Notes: a model not told the origin generated them from the letters alone. A stretch of DNA of 64,000 nt from CATQHP01 sp965214915 (GCA_965214915.1 CBDCCP010000002.1:682001-746000), one strand, 5' to 3'. Positions 17,801 through 27,759 are shown, counted from the first letter of the stretch. Translations and numbers: made by a program.

Positions 17801-18739
17801 ATGTTGACCAGAGCACGCAAGGGATGGGAGATTCCCGAAAGCAACGCGATTTCGGAGCACGCGTATTTTTCGCGTCGAAAATGGATGCAGACGTTGGGCT
17901 TCGCGAGCGCGGCCGGCCTGTTTCCGCAAGCGTTGCAGGCCAAGAGTACGGGCGATCTCTATCCCGCCGAGCGCAATGCGAAATACACTCTGGACCGCCC
18001 GATCACCCCCGAAAGAGTCGCTACGGCGTACAACAATTTTTACGAGTTCACGCTCGACAAGCAACGCGTCGTCGATATGGTCGACCGCTTCGAGATCGAC
18101 CCCTGGAAGGTCAAGGTCAAGGGCTTGGTCAACAACCCCAAGACCTACGACTTGGACGATCTGATTCGGCGGTTTCCGCTCGAGGAGCGGCTCTACCGGT
18201 TCCGCTGCGTCGAGACGTGGGCGATGGCCGTGCCCTGGACGGGTTTCCCGATGTCCGCGCTGATCCGCGAGGTCGATCCTCAGCCGGCCGCCAGGTTCAT
18301 GAAGATGGTCACCGTTTTCCGCCCCGAGATAATGCCCGGAATCGTCTCGCAACCCCATTACGACTGGCCTTACGTAGAGGCTCTGACGTTGGAAGAGGCC
18401 ATGAATGAGTTGGCGCTGTTCGGCACGGGCATATTCGGCAAGCCTCTGCCGAAGCAGAACGGAGCGCCCTTCCGGGCGATCGTTCCCTGGAAGTACGGCC
18501 TGAAAAACATCAAGTCGATCGTGCAGATCGAGTTCACGAAAAAACGTCCCGCGACCCTGTGGAACAAGGCCGTTCCGAGCGAATACGGGTGGTATTCGAA
18601 CGTCAATCCCAGGCGGCCGCATCCGCGTTGGTCGCAGGCCATGGACCGCATGATCCCGACCGGGGAGTTGCGTCCGACGCTGCTCTACAACGGCTATGAG
18701 CAGTACGTAGCCGGACTGTACAAAGGCAACGAATTTTAG
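17801..18739 (+). CDS. msrP: protein-methionine-sulfoxide reductase molybdopterin subunit MsrP
   Basis: 312 aa from ATG 17801 with GGAG 6 bases upstream. A Tat signal (SRRKWMQTLGFASAAGLF) fits export with bound molybdenum cofactor. YRFRCVETWAMAVPWTGFP contains the Mo-ligating Cys, and the FRAIVPWKYGLKNIKSI and GYEQYVAGLYKGNEF blocks are typical YedY/MsrP. It repairs oxidised methionines in periplasmic proteins. The heme membrane partner MsrQ is not next to it, so electrons must come from an unlinked MsrQ or another donor. A TACGCT box at 17734-17739 may be its promoter. Confidence 0.92.
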   Translation: MLTRARKGWEIPESNAISEHAYFSRRKWMQTLGFASAAGLFPQALQAKSTGDLYPAERNAKYTLDRPITPERVATAYNNFYEFTLDKQRVVDMVDRFEIDPWKVKVKGLVNNPKTYDLDDLIRRFPLEERLYRFRCVETWAMAVPWTGFPMSALIREVDPQPAARFMKMVTVFRPEIMPGIVSQPHYDWPYVEALTLEEAMNELALFGTGIFGKPLPKQNGAPFRAIVPWKYGLKNIKSIVQIEFTKKRPATLWNKAVPSEYGWYSNVNPRRPHPRWSQAMDRMIPTGELRPTLLYNGYEQYVAGLYKGNEF

Positions 18740-18981
18740 TTTCTTCGCGCCGCCGGCCCGCGCGATTTTGTGCGCCGCCGCAAGTTCGTTTCCGATATTA
18801 AAGGCTTGTCTTGTGTTGGATAAGACGTCCCGGCAGCGCGCGGGCCGGGATGCGCTAGGATGAACACGGTCAAGCCGCGGCGGGCGCGCGGGCCGGGCCG
18901 CCTCCCGGAAGGTATCGCTGTGCGAAACTTCGCGGATACGCCCGCCTGAGTCGCGGCGGCGTGCGACGGAAGAGAATTTGC

Positions 18982-21900
18982 ATGCGTTTACGAGACGTTT
19001 CGATTCTGTTTGCGCCGCTCGCTCTCGGCGGTTGCGGTTTCTGGGGAACAGATGCGGCCGAAGGCATCGCCGTGCCCGAGGGTTTCACAATCGAACTGGC
19101 CGCCGGGCCGCCGCTGGTCGAGCGCCCGATGATCGTCGACCGTGACGACGAGGGAGGCCTCTACGTCGCCGAGTCGTCCGGGTCCAACGACGACGTGCGG
19201 CGGCAGCTCGAAGAGAGGCCGCACAGCATACTGCGCCTGGAGGACGTGGACGGCGACGGCCGCTACGACCGGCGGACGGTCTTTGCGGACAAGATGATGT
19301 TTCCGGAGGGCGTCTTGTGGCACGACGGTTCCGTTTACGTCGCGGCCCCGCCGAGCATCTGGAAGCTCACGGACACCGATTCGGATGGAGTCGCCGACCG
19401 GCGGGAGGAGTGGTTCGACGCCAAGACCCTGACGCCGTGCGCCAACGATCTTCACGGCCCGTATCTCGGTCTCGACGGCCGGATCTACTGGACCAAGGGA
19501 GCGTTCGCCGAACAGGTCTACGAACGCCCGGGCCGCGACCCCTTCGTGACCCGCGCCGCGCACGTTTTCAGGCGCAGAGTCTCGGGCGGTCCCGTCGAGC
19601 CCGTCCTGACCGGCGGGATGGACAACCCGGTCGAGCTGGCCTTCACGGCCGAGGGCGAGCGGCTGCTCACCGCGACGTTCCTCGTTCATCCGCAGTTGGG
19701 CCGCCGGGACGGCTTGCTGCACGCCGTTTACGGAGGAGTGTACGGCAAGGCCCACGGCGTGACGGACGGGCATCCGACGACGGGAGGCTATCTCTCGATC
19801 ATGACGCACCTGGGCGGATCTGCGCCCGTCGGCTTGGCCCGCTACGAATCCGCGGCGTTCGGCGAGGACTACCGGGGCCGGCTGTTCGCGACGTCGTTCA
19901 ACCTGCGCAAGGTCACCGCGCACAAGCTCGTCCCCCAAGGCGCGAGCTTCGTGACCGAAGACGCCGACTTTCTGGTCTCGGACGACCGGGACTTCCACCC
20001 GACCGACGTCATGGAGGACGCCGACGGCAGCCTGCTCGTCGTGAACACCGGAGGCTGGTACAAGCTCTGCTGCCCCACTGCGCAGTTGACGAAGCCGGAC
20101 GTGCTGGGCGCTATCTACCGCATCCGCAAGACCGGCGCCGAAGCGCCCGCGGATCCCCTGGGTCGGCAACTGGACTGGGAGGGCCTGGGAGCGGACCGGC
20201 TGACGGGGCTGCTCGGCGCGGACCGTCCGGCGGTCCGCAAAAGGGCGATCGCGGAACTCGCCGGGGCGGGCGCGGTCGACGCTCTGCGCCGGGCGCTCCG
20301 CGCCGGCGAGTCGGCCGAGGCCCGGCGCAATTCCGTTTGGGCGCTGACGAGAATCGAATCGGCAGCGGCGCGCTCCGCGGTGCGCGAGGCTCTCGCGGAT
20401 CCCGCCCCGAGCGTGCGCCAAGCCGCCTTGCACTCGATCGCCCTTCATCGCGACGCTGCGGCAGGCGCGGCCGTGCTGAAGCAGTTGGCTCAACCGTCCG
20501 CAGCGGTCAAGCGCGTCGCAGCCGAGGCCCTCGGGCGGATCGGTTGGAGCGAGGCGGTCGCCGGCCTGTTGGCGGAGGCGGCAGCGACCGACGACGAGGT
20601 TCTGACTCATTCTCTGGTCTATGCGCTGATCGAGATCGCCGATCCTTTACGCACGCGCCGCGGTCTTTTGTCGGCCTCGCCCAGGACCGAGCGGGCGGCG
20701 ATGATCGCGCTCGACCAGATGCGCCCCGGCGCGCTCGCGCCTGCCGATGTTCTGGCCAAGCTGCCCTCTGCGGAGCCCGCAGTGGCCGAGGCCGCCGAGT
20801 GGATCGCGGGGCGCCATCCCGAGTGGGGGGGCCATCTGGCCGGCTATCTGAGCAGGCGCCTGGCGCGGTTCCGCGGTGGCGATTCCGCGGCACTCGAGGC
20901 GCAACTGGGGAGGTTCGCGGCGACACGCGAAGTTCAGGACCTGCTCGCCCGCGCGGCGGCGGGCGGAGGGTCGGCGCCGGCTCGTCGCGCGGCCCTGGCA
21001 GTCATGGCGGCGGCTCCCCTCGAGGACCCGCCGGCGGGCTGGGCGGCGGCCATCGGCTCCGCCCTGCAAGCCCCGGAAACGCTCCCGGCGGCCCTGCGCG
21101 CCGCTCGGGCGCTGCCCCGTCCGGAGCAGGGCGATCCGCTCCTGGAGCGGGCGCTGTTGGCCGCGGCCCGCGACGAGGCGCGCCCCCCGGAGGCGCGCGT
21201 CCTGGCTCTGGAGGCGTCGCTTGCGGCGCTCGACGGGTTGGAGCCGGGGTTGTTCGAGTTGGCCAAGAGCCGGGTCACAGCCTCCGCGCCGGTCGAGACG
21301 CGGGCGGCGGCGGCGCGCGTGCTCGCCAAGGTCCCGCTGGTCCGCGAACAGCTCCTGGAACTTGCGCAGATCCTGCCCGCAGCCGGGCCGATGGAGCTTC
21401 CGCTGCTGGTCCAGGCGTTCGGCAAGGCCGGCGACGCGGAACTGGGAGAATCGTTCGTAGCGGGTCTGACTCGGTCCAAGGGGCTGGCCAATCTCCGCGC
21501 CGACGTTCTGGAGACCGCGGGCCAGGCCTATCCCGAACCGGTCCGCGAGCGCCTCGACGCGTTGCTGGAAGGCCGGGTCGCCGGTCTGGCCGAACAGGGC
21601 GCGGCGCTCGACGGCATGCTCGCTGCGCTCGGCGACGGCGATGTCCGCCGCGGACAGGCCGTCTTTAACAGCGACGCCGCGGCTTGCCTCGCCTGCCACG
21701 CCATCGGCTACCAGGGAGGCAGGATCGGCCCGGATCTGACTCGCATCGGACAGATCCGCACCCGCAGGGACCTGCTGGAGGCCATCGTCTTTCCGAGCGC
21801 GAGTTTCGTGCGCAGCTACGAACCCATCGTGGTCGTAACCGAGGAGGAAACTCTCAACGGCGTTCCTCTCGAAGAGACCGACGACCGTCTGTTGCTGGCC

Positions 21901-22074
21901 GTCAACGCCGACGAGCAGGCGCGGGTCTTCCGCGCCGACATCCAGGAGGTCCGGCCCGGCACGGTTTCGGTAATGCCTTCCGGGCTTGACGAACAGCTCA
22001 GCCGGGGAGAACTGGCGGATCTGCTGGCGTTTCTCGAAGCAACTCAGTGGGGGCCGGCCGGGAGCGGGCGGTAG
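18982..22074 (+). CDS. PVC-type heme-binding CxxCH lipoprotein with propeller and HEAT-like repeats
   Basis: 1030 aa from ATG 18982, chosen because it starts a lipoprotein signal (LFAPLALGGCGF; lipobox LGGC); GTG 18961 would add 7 residues. Residues about 20-380 are a membrane-bound-dehydrogenase-type propeller (TIGR02604-like; FVTEDADFLVSDDRDFHPTD, CCPTAQLTKPDVLGAIYRI). Residues about 390-870 are Ala/Leu-rich HEAT-like repeats. The C-terminus is a TIGR02603 heme domain with GQAVFNSDAAACLACHAIG (C-x2-C-H) and GPDLTRIG. It is probably a periplasmic electron-transfer dehydrogenase. The acceptor and substrate are unknown. Confidence 0.88.
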   Translation: MRLRDVSILFAPLALGGCGFWGTDAAEGIAVPEGFTIELAAGPPLVERPMIVDRDDEGGLYVAESSGSNDDVRRQLEERPHSILRLEDVDGDGRYDRRTVFADKMMFPEGVLWHDGSVYVAAPPSIWKLTDTDSDGVADRREEWFDAKTLTPCANDLHGPYLGLDGRIYWTKGAFAEQVYERPGRDPFVTRAAHVFRRRVSGGPVEPVLTGGMDNPVELAFTAEGERLLTATFLVHPQLGRRDGLLHAVYGGVYGKAHGVTDGHPTTGGYLSIMTHLGGSAPVGLARYESAAFGEDYRGRLFATSFNLRKVTAHKLVPQGASFVTEDADFLVSDDRDFHPTDVMEDADGSLLVVNTGGWYKLCCPTAQLTKPDVLGAIYRIRKTGAEAPADPLGRQLDWEGLGADRLTGLLGADRPAVRKRAIAELAGAGAVDALRRALRAGESAEARRNSVWALTRIESAAARSAVREALADPAPSVRQAALHSIALHRDAAAGAAVLKQLAQPSAAVKRVAAEALGRIGWSEAVAGLLAEAAATDDEVLTHSLVYALIEIADPLRTRRGLLSASPRTERAAMIALDQMRPGALAPADVLAKLPSAEPAVAEAAEWIAGRHPEWGGHLAGYLSRRLARFRGGDSAALEAQLGRFAATREVQDLLARAAAGGGSAPARRAALAVMAAAPLEDPPAGWAAAIGSALQAPETLPAALRAARALPRPEQGDPLLERALLAAARDEARPPEARVLALEASLAALDGLEPGLFELAKSRVTASAPVETRAAAARVLAKVPLVREQLLELAQILPAAGPMELPLLVQAFGKAGDAELGESFVAGLTRSKGLANLRADVLETAGQAYPEPVRERLDALLEGRVAGLAEQGAALDGMLAALGDGDVRRGQAVFNSDAAACLACHAIGYQGGRIGPDLTRIGQIRTRRDLLEAIVFPSASFVRSYEPIVVVTEEETLNGVPLEETDDRLLLAVNADEQARVFRADIQEVRPGTVSVMPSGLDEQLSRGELADLLAFLEATQWGPAGSGR

Positions 22075-22206
22075 AATCGGGTTCCGCGCAGGGAGCGATG
22101 CATCGCATTGGACCGGCGGCGGTCCTCGCGCCCGAGCGGCCGGCCCGGACGGGCTCGGGGTGTGGCCTTGCTTGAGCCGGCGCAACCCCGTGCTGCGGAG
22201 CCGGGG

Positions 22207-22212
22207 TAAAAT
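22207..22212 (+). promoter_or_regulatory. -10-like box TAAAAT of a probable leaderless promoter
   Basis: TAAAAT ends 8 bases before ATG 22221 and no Shine-Dalgarno intervenes. Confidence 0.35.
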
Positions 22213-22220
22213 CATTGGCA

Positions 22221-23624
22221 ATGACTCGGTTGACGATCGTTGCTCCCTTTTCGGCTTTGACGGCGCCGGCTTCCGACTGGCTGCAGTTTCGGGGATTCAA
22301 TGCCGCCGGCGCGGCGCAAGCGTCAAGCGCCCCCGAGAGGCTCGCTCCCGAAAATTTGCTCTGGCGCACGCCCGCGCCGGCGGGGCATTCGTCTCCGATA
22401 CTCGTCGGGAAGCGGCTCTTGATGACCGCGGTCGACGACGAAGGACTCTGGACCTATTGCCTCGAACGCGCATCGGGCAAGGTTCTTTGGCGGCGTCAAG
22501 CCCCGCGCGACCGCAAATCGCGTCACCACAAGATGAACAATGCCGCCGCATCGACTCCGGCGAGCGACGGCAATAGCGTTTTTGTGTTTTTCGCCGACTT
22601 CGGCCTGATCGCGTACACAATAGACGGGGAAGAGAAATGGAGTCTTGCGCTCGGGCCTTTCGACAACGGCGCGGGCTTGAGCGCCTCGCCGATTCTCACC
22701 GACGGCAAGCTTGTTTTCGCCGCTGACGGCAATACCGGTTCGTATCTGCTCGCGGTTGACGCCGAGAACGGCGAAATGCTCTGGAAGACCGACCGTTCCG
22801 AGTTCACCCGCGGGTTCTCCACCCCGATCGTGCATGAACCGAGCGGCGGCCCCACGGAAATCATTCTGCCCGGCTCCTTTCAACTCGCAAGCTATTCCCT
22901 CGACCGGGGCGAGAAGTTGTGGTGGGCCAACGGCGTCTGTTGGCAGACAAAAACTGTCGCGGCGGTTACATCGACTCATGTTTATGTCCACTGTTGGGCG
23001 GCCGGCGGTGACAAGCCCCCGGCGGAGCCGCTGCCGACCTGGGAGGCGGTCAAGGCGGAGCACGACGCCGACGGCGACGGCGTCATCGCGCGCGGGGAAG
23101 CTTTCCTGGAGAAAATGCGCAAGAAATTCAACAGCTACGATCTGGATAAGGACGGGGTCGTCGGGCAGCGTGACTGGGAATACGCGCGCAACAAGCATGC
23201 TTCGCGCAACGGGCTGATGGCTGTCCGTCTCGGCGGCCGCGGCGACGTGAGCGATACGCGGGTCGAGTGGGTGCATAAGAAGTTTCTGCCCAATGTGCCT
23301 TCGCCGCTGTTGCTCGACGGCGTGATTTACATGGTCAAGGACGGCGGTATCTTCTCGGCCGTCAATGCCGCCGCCGGCAAGGCGCTCAAGGTCGGACGCT
23401 TGGGCGAAGCCTTGGGAAAATATTTCGCGTCGCCGGTGGCCGCGGACGGGAAAATCTATTTGCTGGACGCCGACGGCGTGGCGACCGTGGTGCGGGCGGG
23501 AGAGGATTGGCAAATCCTCTCCCAGAGGGATTTCGGCGAGGGTATGAACTCCACGCCGGCGATTGCCGATGGCCGAATCTACATACGCTCGCACGAAGCG
23601 GTTTACTGCTTCGAGAGTCGCTAG
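22221..23624 (+). CDS. secreted PQQ-type beta-propeller protein with two EF-hands
   Basis: 467 aa from ATG 22221 (TTG 22215 is possible). A short signal peptide (TRLTIVAPFSALTAPAS) is followed by DWLQFRG, the usual start of PQQ_2-like propellers. Blades are recognisable from WRTPAPAGHSSPILVGKRL, LERASGKVLWRR, AVDAENGEMLWKTD and VNAAAGKALKV. Two calcium-binding loops, HDADGDGVIARGE and YDLDKDGVVGQRD, are inserted near residues 280-312. No heme or obvious catalytic Asp is seen, so enzyme activity is uncertain. It follows the cytochrome lipoprotein by 146 bp. Confidence 0.85.
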   Translation: MTRLTIVAPFSALTAPASDWLQFRGFNAAGAAQASSAPERLAPENLLWRTPAPAGHSSPILVGKRLLMTAVDDEGLWTYCLERASGKVLWRRQAPRDRKSRHHKMNNAAASTPASDGNSVFVFFADFGLIAYTIDGEEKWSLALGPFDNGAGLSASPILTDGKLVFAADGNTGSYLLAVDAENGEMLWKTDRSEFTRGFSTPIVHEPSGGPTEIILPGSFQLASYSLDRGEKLWWANGVCWQTKTVAAVTSTHVYVHCWAAGGDKPPAEPLPTWEAVKAEHDADGDGVIARGEAFLEKMRKKFNSYDLDKDGVVGQRDWEYARNKHASRNGLMAVRLGGRGDVSDTRVEWVHKKFLPNVPSPLLLDGVIYMVKDGGIFSAVNAAAGKALKVGRLGEALGKYFASPVAADGKIYLLDADGVATVVRAGEDWQILSQRDFGEGMNSTPAIADGRIYIRSHEAVYCFESR

Positions 23625-23654
23625 CGCGGGTCGGCTCCTCGCCCGGCATCCGCC

Positions 23655-23660
23655 TATAAT
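23655..23660 (+). promoter_or_regulatory. perfect -10 box TATAAT of a probable leaderless promoter
   Basis: TATAAT ends 9 bases before ATG 23670; the bases between (GTCTCTCTG) hold no Shine-Dalgarno. A -35 is not obvious. Confidence 0.45.
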
Positions 23661-23669
23661 GTCTCTCTG

Positions 23670-25397
23670 ATGTCCGACCGCCAAAGACCGCTGCGCTCCC
23701 AGGAATGGTTCGGGCGCAAAGACAAGCTGGGTTTTCTGCACCGTTCGTGGATGCGCGCCGAGGGTTTTCCGGGAACCGTCTTCGAGGGCAAGCCGGTCAT
23801 CGGAATTTGCAATTCCTGGTCGGAACTGACGACTTGCAACGCCCATCTGCGCGGCGTCGCCGAGGCGGTCAAGCGCGGCGTCTGGAGCGCAGGCGGATTT
23901 CCCTTGGAATTCCCGACCATATCGCTGGGCGAGCCCTACATGCGGCCTTCCACCATGATGTTCCGCAACCTGATGGCGATGGACGTCGAGGAATCGATCC
24001 GCGCCAATCCGCTCGACGGCGTCGTGCTGCTCTGCGGCTGCGACAAGACGACGCCGGCCCAGTTGATGGGCGCAGCAAGCGCCGACTTGCCGGCCATCAT
24101 GGTCACCGGCGGCCCGATGCTCAAGGGGATTTGGCGGAACCAGGAAGTCGGCTCGGGCACCGACGTTTGGCGCTACTGGGACGAGTTGCGCGCGGGCCGC
24201 ATCAGCGAAGAGGACTGGTGTGAGATCGAATGCTCGATGTCGCGTTCCGCGGGGCACTGCATGGTCATGGGCACCGCTTCGACCATGACCAGCCTGGCCG
24301 AAGCCTTGGGCATGACCCTCACGGGCTGCGCCAATATCCCGGCCGCGGATTCGCGCCGCTACGAGATCGCGCAACGTTCCGGCGAGAGGATCGTCGAGAT
24401 GGTTCGCGAAGACCTGAAACCGTCGAAGATCCTGACTCGGGAGGCGCTCGAAAACGCGGTTCGCGTCGATATGGCCATCGGCGGCTCGACCAACGCGATT
24501 ATCCACTTGAAGGCGCTTGCGGGGCGTTTGGGGATTGCCTTTCCGCTCGACCGCTTCGACGAGATCTCGCGCGAGACTCCCGTTGTGGCCAATGTCAGGC
24601 CGTCGGGCAAGCACTTGATGGAGGATATGTACTACGCGGGCGGCATTCCGGTGGTGATGAACGATCTGCTCGACCGACTGCACGGCGGCGCCATGACGGT
24701 GACGGGCAAAACGATTGCGGAAAACGTCGCCGGCGCGGAGTGCCATAACCGCGAAGTTCTGCTGCCGCCCGACAAACCGTTGCAATCCTCCGGGGGAACG
24801 GTCGTTCTGTACGGCAATCTTTGCCCGCAGGGAGCGGTGCTCAAGACAAGCGCCGCCGACGAGAAACTGCTGCAGCACACCGGCAAGGCCGTCGTCTTCG
24901 AGGACCACGAAGACCTGATGGCGCGCATAGACTCTCCCGATTTGGATGTCGATGCAAGCTCGGTCCTTGTTCTGAAAAACGGCGGGCCGGTCGGAGCGCC
25001 GGGGATGCCCGAGTACGGGAACATGTCGATTCCGGCCAAGCTGCTGCGGGAGGGCGTCGAAGATATGGTGCGCATCTCCGACGCGCGGATGAGCGGAACC
25101 AGCTATGGCACGGTCGTGCTGCACATCGCTCCGGAGTCCGCTGTAGGAGGTCCGTTGGCGCTGGTCCGCAACGGAGACGCAATTCGGCTCGATACCGCGG
25201 GCCGGCGGCTCGATCTGCTGGTCTCCGATGAGGAGCTCGAAAAGCGTCGGGCCGCGTGGCGGGCGCGAGAAGCGCATTACGACCGCGGTTATGGGAAGCT
25301 CTTCCTCGATGCCGTGCTGCAAGCGGACGAAGGCTGCGACTTCTCTTTTCTCAGAAAGACCGCCCGCCCTGAGAAAAAACTTCCCCTGGCATTCTGA
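23670..25397 (+). CDS. IlvD/Edd-family dehydratase, probably sugar-acid (arabonate-type)
   Basis: 575 aa. Family motifs: RSQEWF near the N-terminus, NSWSELTTCNAHL, the cluster-binding LLCGCDKTTPAQLMGA, CANIPAADSRR with the third Cys, GGSTNAIIHL and the catalytic-Ser strand DARMSGTSYGTV. The RSQEWFG start and GCDKTTPA spacing are nearer to L-arabonate/D-xylonate dehydratases than to biosynthetic IlvD, which also usually sits with ilv genes; none are here. It would dehydrate a C5/C6 aldonate to a 2-keto-3-deoxy acid in the cytoplasm using an iron-sulfur cluster. Valine biosynthesis cannot be ruled out. Confidence 0.85.
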   Translation: MSDRQRPLRSQEWFGRKDKLGFLHRSWMRAEGFPGTVFEGKPVIGICNSWSELTTCNAHLRGVAEAVKRGVWSAGGFPLEFPTISLGEPYMRPSTMMFRNLMAMDVEESIRANPLDGVVLLCGCDKTTPAQLMGAASADLPAIMVTGGPMLKGIWRNQEVGSGTDVWRYWDELRAGRISEEDWCEIECSMSRSAGHCMVMGTASTMTSLAEALGMTLTGCANIPAADSRRYEIAQRSGERIVEMVREDLKPSKILTREALENAVRVDMAIGGSTNAIIHLKALAGRLGIAFPLDRFDEISRETPVVANVRPSGKHLMEDMYYAGGIPVVMNDLLDRLHGGAMTVTGKTIAENVAGAECHNREVLLPPDKPLQSSGGTVVLYGNLCPQGAVLKTSAADEKLLQHTGKAVVFEDHEDLMARIDSPDLDVDASSVLVLKNGGPVGAPGMPEYGNMSIPAKLLREGVEDMVRISDARMSGTSYGTVVLHIAPESAVGGPLALVRNGDAIRLDTAGRRLDLLVSDEELEKRRAAWRAREAHYDRGYGKLFLDAVLQADEGCDFSFLRKTARPEKKLPLAF

Positions 25398-25409
25398 GGA
25401 GCGAATCGC

Positions 25410-26558
25410 CTACCGCAGAAGATTTTTCGCGATCGTTTGCAATTGCAAATTGGACGTTCCCTCGTAGATTGTCCCGATCTTGGCGTCGCGGTAAAGTTTT
25501 TCGACGGGGTAGTCTTTGGTAAAGCCGACGCCGCCGAACAGATCGACGCATTGCGCCGCCGCGCGCACCGCCATTTCCGCGGCGTAGTACTTGGCCATTG
25601 CCGCCTGGACGAGGAACGGCCTGCCGCTTTCCAGCAGCCGGCCGGCATTGTACACGAGCAGCTTTGCGGCTTCGATCTCGGTGGCCAGCCCGGCGACTTG
25701 AAATTGAACCGCCTGGAAGTCGGCCAAGCGCTTCCCGAACTGTTTGCGTTCCTGCACGTAGCGCATGGCGTGTTCGAGCGCTCCCTCGGCGAGTCCGAGC
25801 ATCTGGGCGCCGATGGCGATGCGCCCTTCGTTGAGCGTTTCGATGGCGATCTTGTACCCCTTGCCGATCTCGCCGAGGACGTTCTCTTTGGGGACGCGGC
25901 AGTTGTCCAGGATCAACTCGCAAGTCGACGAGGCGCGGATGCCGAGCTTGTCCTCTTTCTTGCCGACGGAGAACCCTTCGAAATCGGGTTCGATCAGGAA
26001 TGCGCCGATGCCGCGGCGCCCGGCCGCGGCATCGGCGTTGGCGAACACGATGAAAAGCCCGGCTTCCTTGGCGTTGGTGATCCAAAGCTTGCGCCCGTTC
26101 AACTCGAAGCGGTCTCCCTTGTCGACGGCCGCGGTCGTCATGGCGAAAGCGTCGCTGCCGGACCCGGCTTCGGACAGGGCGTAGCAGGCCACCGTATCGC
26201 GCGCCAGGCGGGGGAGGTATTTCCGCTTCTGCTCGCCGCTTGCCCAACGCAGGAGCGCATTGACGACCAGCGTGTTCTGGACGTCGACGATGACGGCCGC
26301 CGCCGGGTCGGTGCGCGACAAAGCCTGCACAGCGAGCAGGGAGCTGAAAAACGAGCCGCCCTGGCCTCCGTATTCTTCGGGGATTGCAATGCCCATCAAG
26401 CCCATCGCGAAGAGCTTTTGCAGGATGTCTTTGCGCAACTCTGCGGCCTCGTCCATCTCGCGGACATACGGCCCGATTTCGTTTCGCGCGAAGGCGTCCA
26501 CAGCGTCGAAGAAGAGTCGCTCGTCTTCGCTGAGGACGCTGAGGGCTTGCTGGGGCAT
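25410..26558 (-). CDS. acyl-CoA dehydrogenase (short/branched-chain type)
   Basis: 382 aa with the full family fold: AIPEEYGGQGGSF in the N-terminal helical domain, the FAD-binding CYALSEAGSGSDAFAM and RKLWITNAKEA strands, RIAIGAQMLGLAEGAL, and the C-terminal IGTIYEGTSNLQLQTIA with the catalytic Glu of short-chain and branched enzymes. It performs alpha,beta-dehydrogenation of acyl-CoA and passes electrons to ETF. It follows the zinc-ribbon gene by 2 bp on the same strand, so they are co-transcribed. Its stop is 12 bp from that of the convergent dehydratase. Confidence 0.93.
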   Translation of the reverse strand: MPQQALSVLSEDERLFFDAVDAFARNEIGPYVREMDEAAELRKDILQKLFAMGLMGIAIPEEYGGQGGSFFSSLLAVQALSRTDPAAAVIVDVQNTLVVNALLRWASGEQKRKYLPRLARDTVACYALSEAGSGSDAFAMTTAAVDKGDRFELNGRKLWITNAKEAGLFIVFANADAAAGRRGIGAFLIEPDFEGFSVGKKEDKLGIRASSTCELILDNCRVPKENVLGEIGKGYKIAIETLNEGRIAIGAQMLGLAEGALEHAMRYVQERKQFGKRLADFQAVQFQVAGLATEIEAAKLLVYNAGRLLESGRPFLVQAAMAKYYAAEMAVRAAAQCVDLFGGVGFTKDYPVEKLYRDAKIGTIYEGTSNLQLQTIAKNLLR

Positions 26559-26560
26559 TT

Positions 26561-27322
26561 TCAGGCTTGACCGACGTTGTGCTCTCCGGCGGGGTCTTCA
26601 AGCGTAACGCCGTCTTCGGGATCGTCCTTAAAGTAGAGGATGCGGCCGCACGTTTCGCAGGTGAGCACGTCGCCGAGGTTTTTCATGTCTTGCAAGAGTT
26701 GCGGGCGCAAGATCACGTGGCAGGCTTCGCACTGCGTCCCGACGACCGCGGCGATGGCCGTGCCGCGCGCTTTCCTGGTGCGGGCGTAAAGGCGCAGCAG
26801 CCGTTCGGGGAGTTGCGCCGTCAACTCGGCGCGGACGCTCTTTTGCGCGGCCAGTTGCTTTTCGTCCTCGACCACGCGGCTTTTAGCCGCAGCGACTTCG
26901 GCGGCGACTTTTTCGCCTTCGGCGCGGAGGTCTTCCCGCGCCTGGACAACGTTTTCTTCCAGCGCCTCGGCCTGCATCATTTTGTCGAGAATGATGTCTT
27001 CGCGGGATGCGATCTGCTCCTTGGCGAACGCGATCTCGTGTTGGAAGGCGCGGAACTGCTCGTTGGTCCTGGCGCTGTTCATCTGCTCTTGCAGCTTGGC
27101 GACCGTTGCCTCGGCGCGGGCGATCTCGCCTTCCAAGCTGCGCCGGTCCTTTCGATTCTCCTCGAGCACGGCCTGCGTAGCGGCCAACTGCCGCTTGTGA
27201 GCGGCAAGTTTGGCTTCGATTTCGGCTATGTACTTGGGCAGCCGGGCGATCTCCTCGGAAAGTGCCCGGATTCGATTGTCGCAAGTCTGAACTCGGCGGA
27301 GCAGGGAGAGATCAGAAGACAT
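26561..27322 (-). CDS. C4-type zinc-ribbon coiled-coil protein
   Basis: 253 aa. Residues about 5-180 are a long heptad-rich coiled coil (EAKLAAHKRQLAATQAVLEE and many Glu/Lys/Arg). The C-terminus has two C-x2-C knuckles, TQCEACHVILRPQ and LTCETCGRILYF, as in the zf-RING_7 / CT398-like family. Members are often encoded near essential housekeeping genes and are proposed to bind nucleic acid or secretion partners; function is not established. It begins the operon with the acyl-CoA dehydrogenase and is divergent from queF. Confidence 0.88.
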   Translation of the reverse strand: MSSDLSLLRRVQTCDNRIRALSEEIARLPKYIAEIEAKLAAHKRQLAATQAVLEENRKDRRSLEGEIARAEATVAKLQEQMNSARTNEQFRAFQHEIAFAKEQIASREDIILDKMMQAEALEENVVQAREDLRAEGEKVAAEVAAAKSRVVEDEKQLAAQKSVRAELTAQLPERLLRLYARTRKARGTAIAAVVGTQCEACHVILRPQLLQDMKNLGDVLTCETCGRILYFKDDPEDGVTLEDPAGEHNVGQA

Positions 27323-27375
27323 GACCGCCGCAACTCATCATGCTCGACTTTAGCATACCGCTACCATGAAGAACT

Positions 27376-27759
27376 GTGGCCGATTACACCGAGGAACACG
27401 CGCAGGCCGGTATCGACGCCGAGTTGCCGGCCATCGAAACTTGGCCGAATCAGTATCCGGGGTACACGATCACGGTCGAGATTCCGGAGTTCACTTCCCT
27501 GTGCCCGAAGACCGGTCAACCGGATTTCGGCACGCTGACGCTGACCTACGAACCGGACAAGCTCTGTCTCGAATTGAAGTCGCTCAAGCTCTATATCCTC
27601 GAATATCGGAATCTGGGCATCTTTTACGAGAATGTCGTCAACAAGATTCTGGCCGACGTCGTTGCCGCGGCTGCTCCGCTATGGGCGAAGCTGGAAGGAA
27701 AGTTCACGCCGCGGGGCGGGATTCGCTCGACCGTCAGCGCGGAGTACAGAAAGCTATAA
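27376..27759 (+). CDS. queF: preQ1 synthase QueF, short (YkvM) type
   Basis: 127 aa from GTG 27376; an in-frame stop just upstream fixes the start. The unimodular QueF signature is complete: ELPAIETWPNQYPGYTI, EFTSLCPKTGQPDFGTL with the catalytic Cys, CLELKSLKLYILEYRN for substrate and NADPH binding, and FTPRGGI. It reduces the nitrile of 7-cyano-7-deazaguanine to preQ1 in queuosine tRNA modification. No other que gene is nearby. A TAGCAT box at 27351-27356 lies 19 bases before the start and would give a very short leader. Confidence 0.95.
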   Translation: MADYTEEHAQAGIDAELPAIETWPNQYPGYTITVEIPEFTSLCPKTGQPDFGTLTLTYEPDKLCLELKSLKLYILEYRNLGIFYENVVNKILADVVAAAAPLWAKLEGKFTPRGGIRSTVSAEYRKL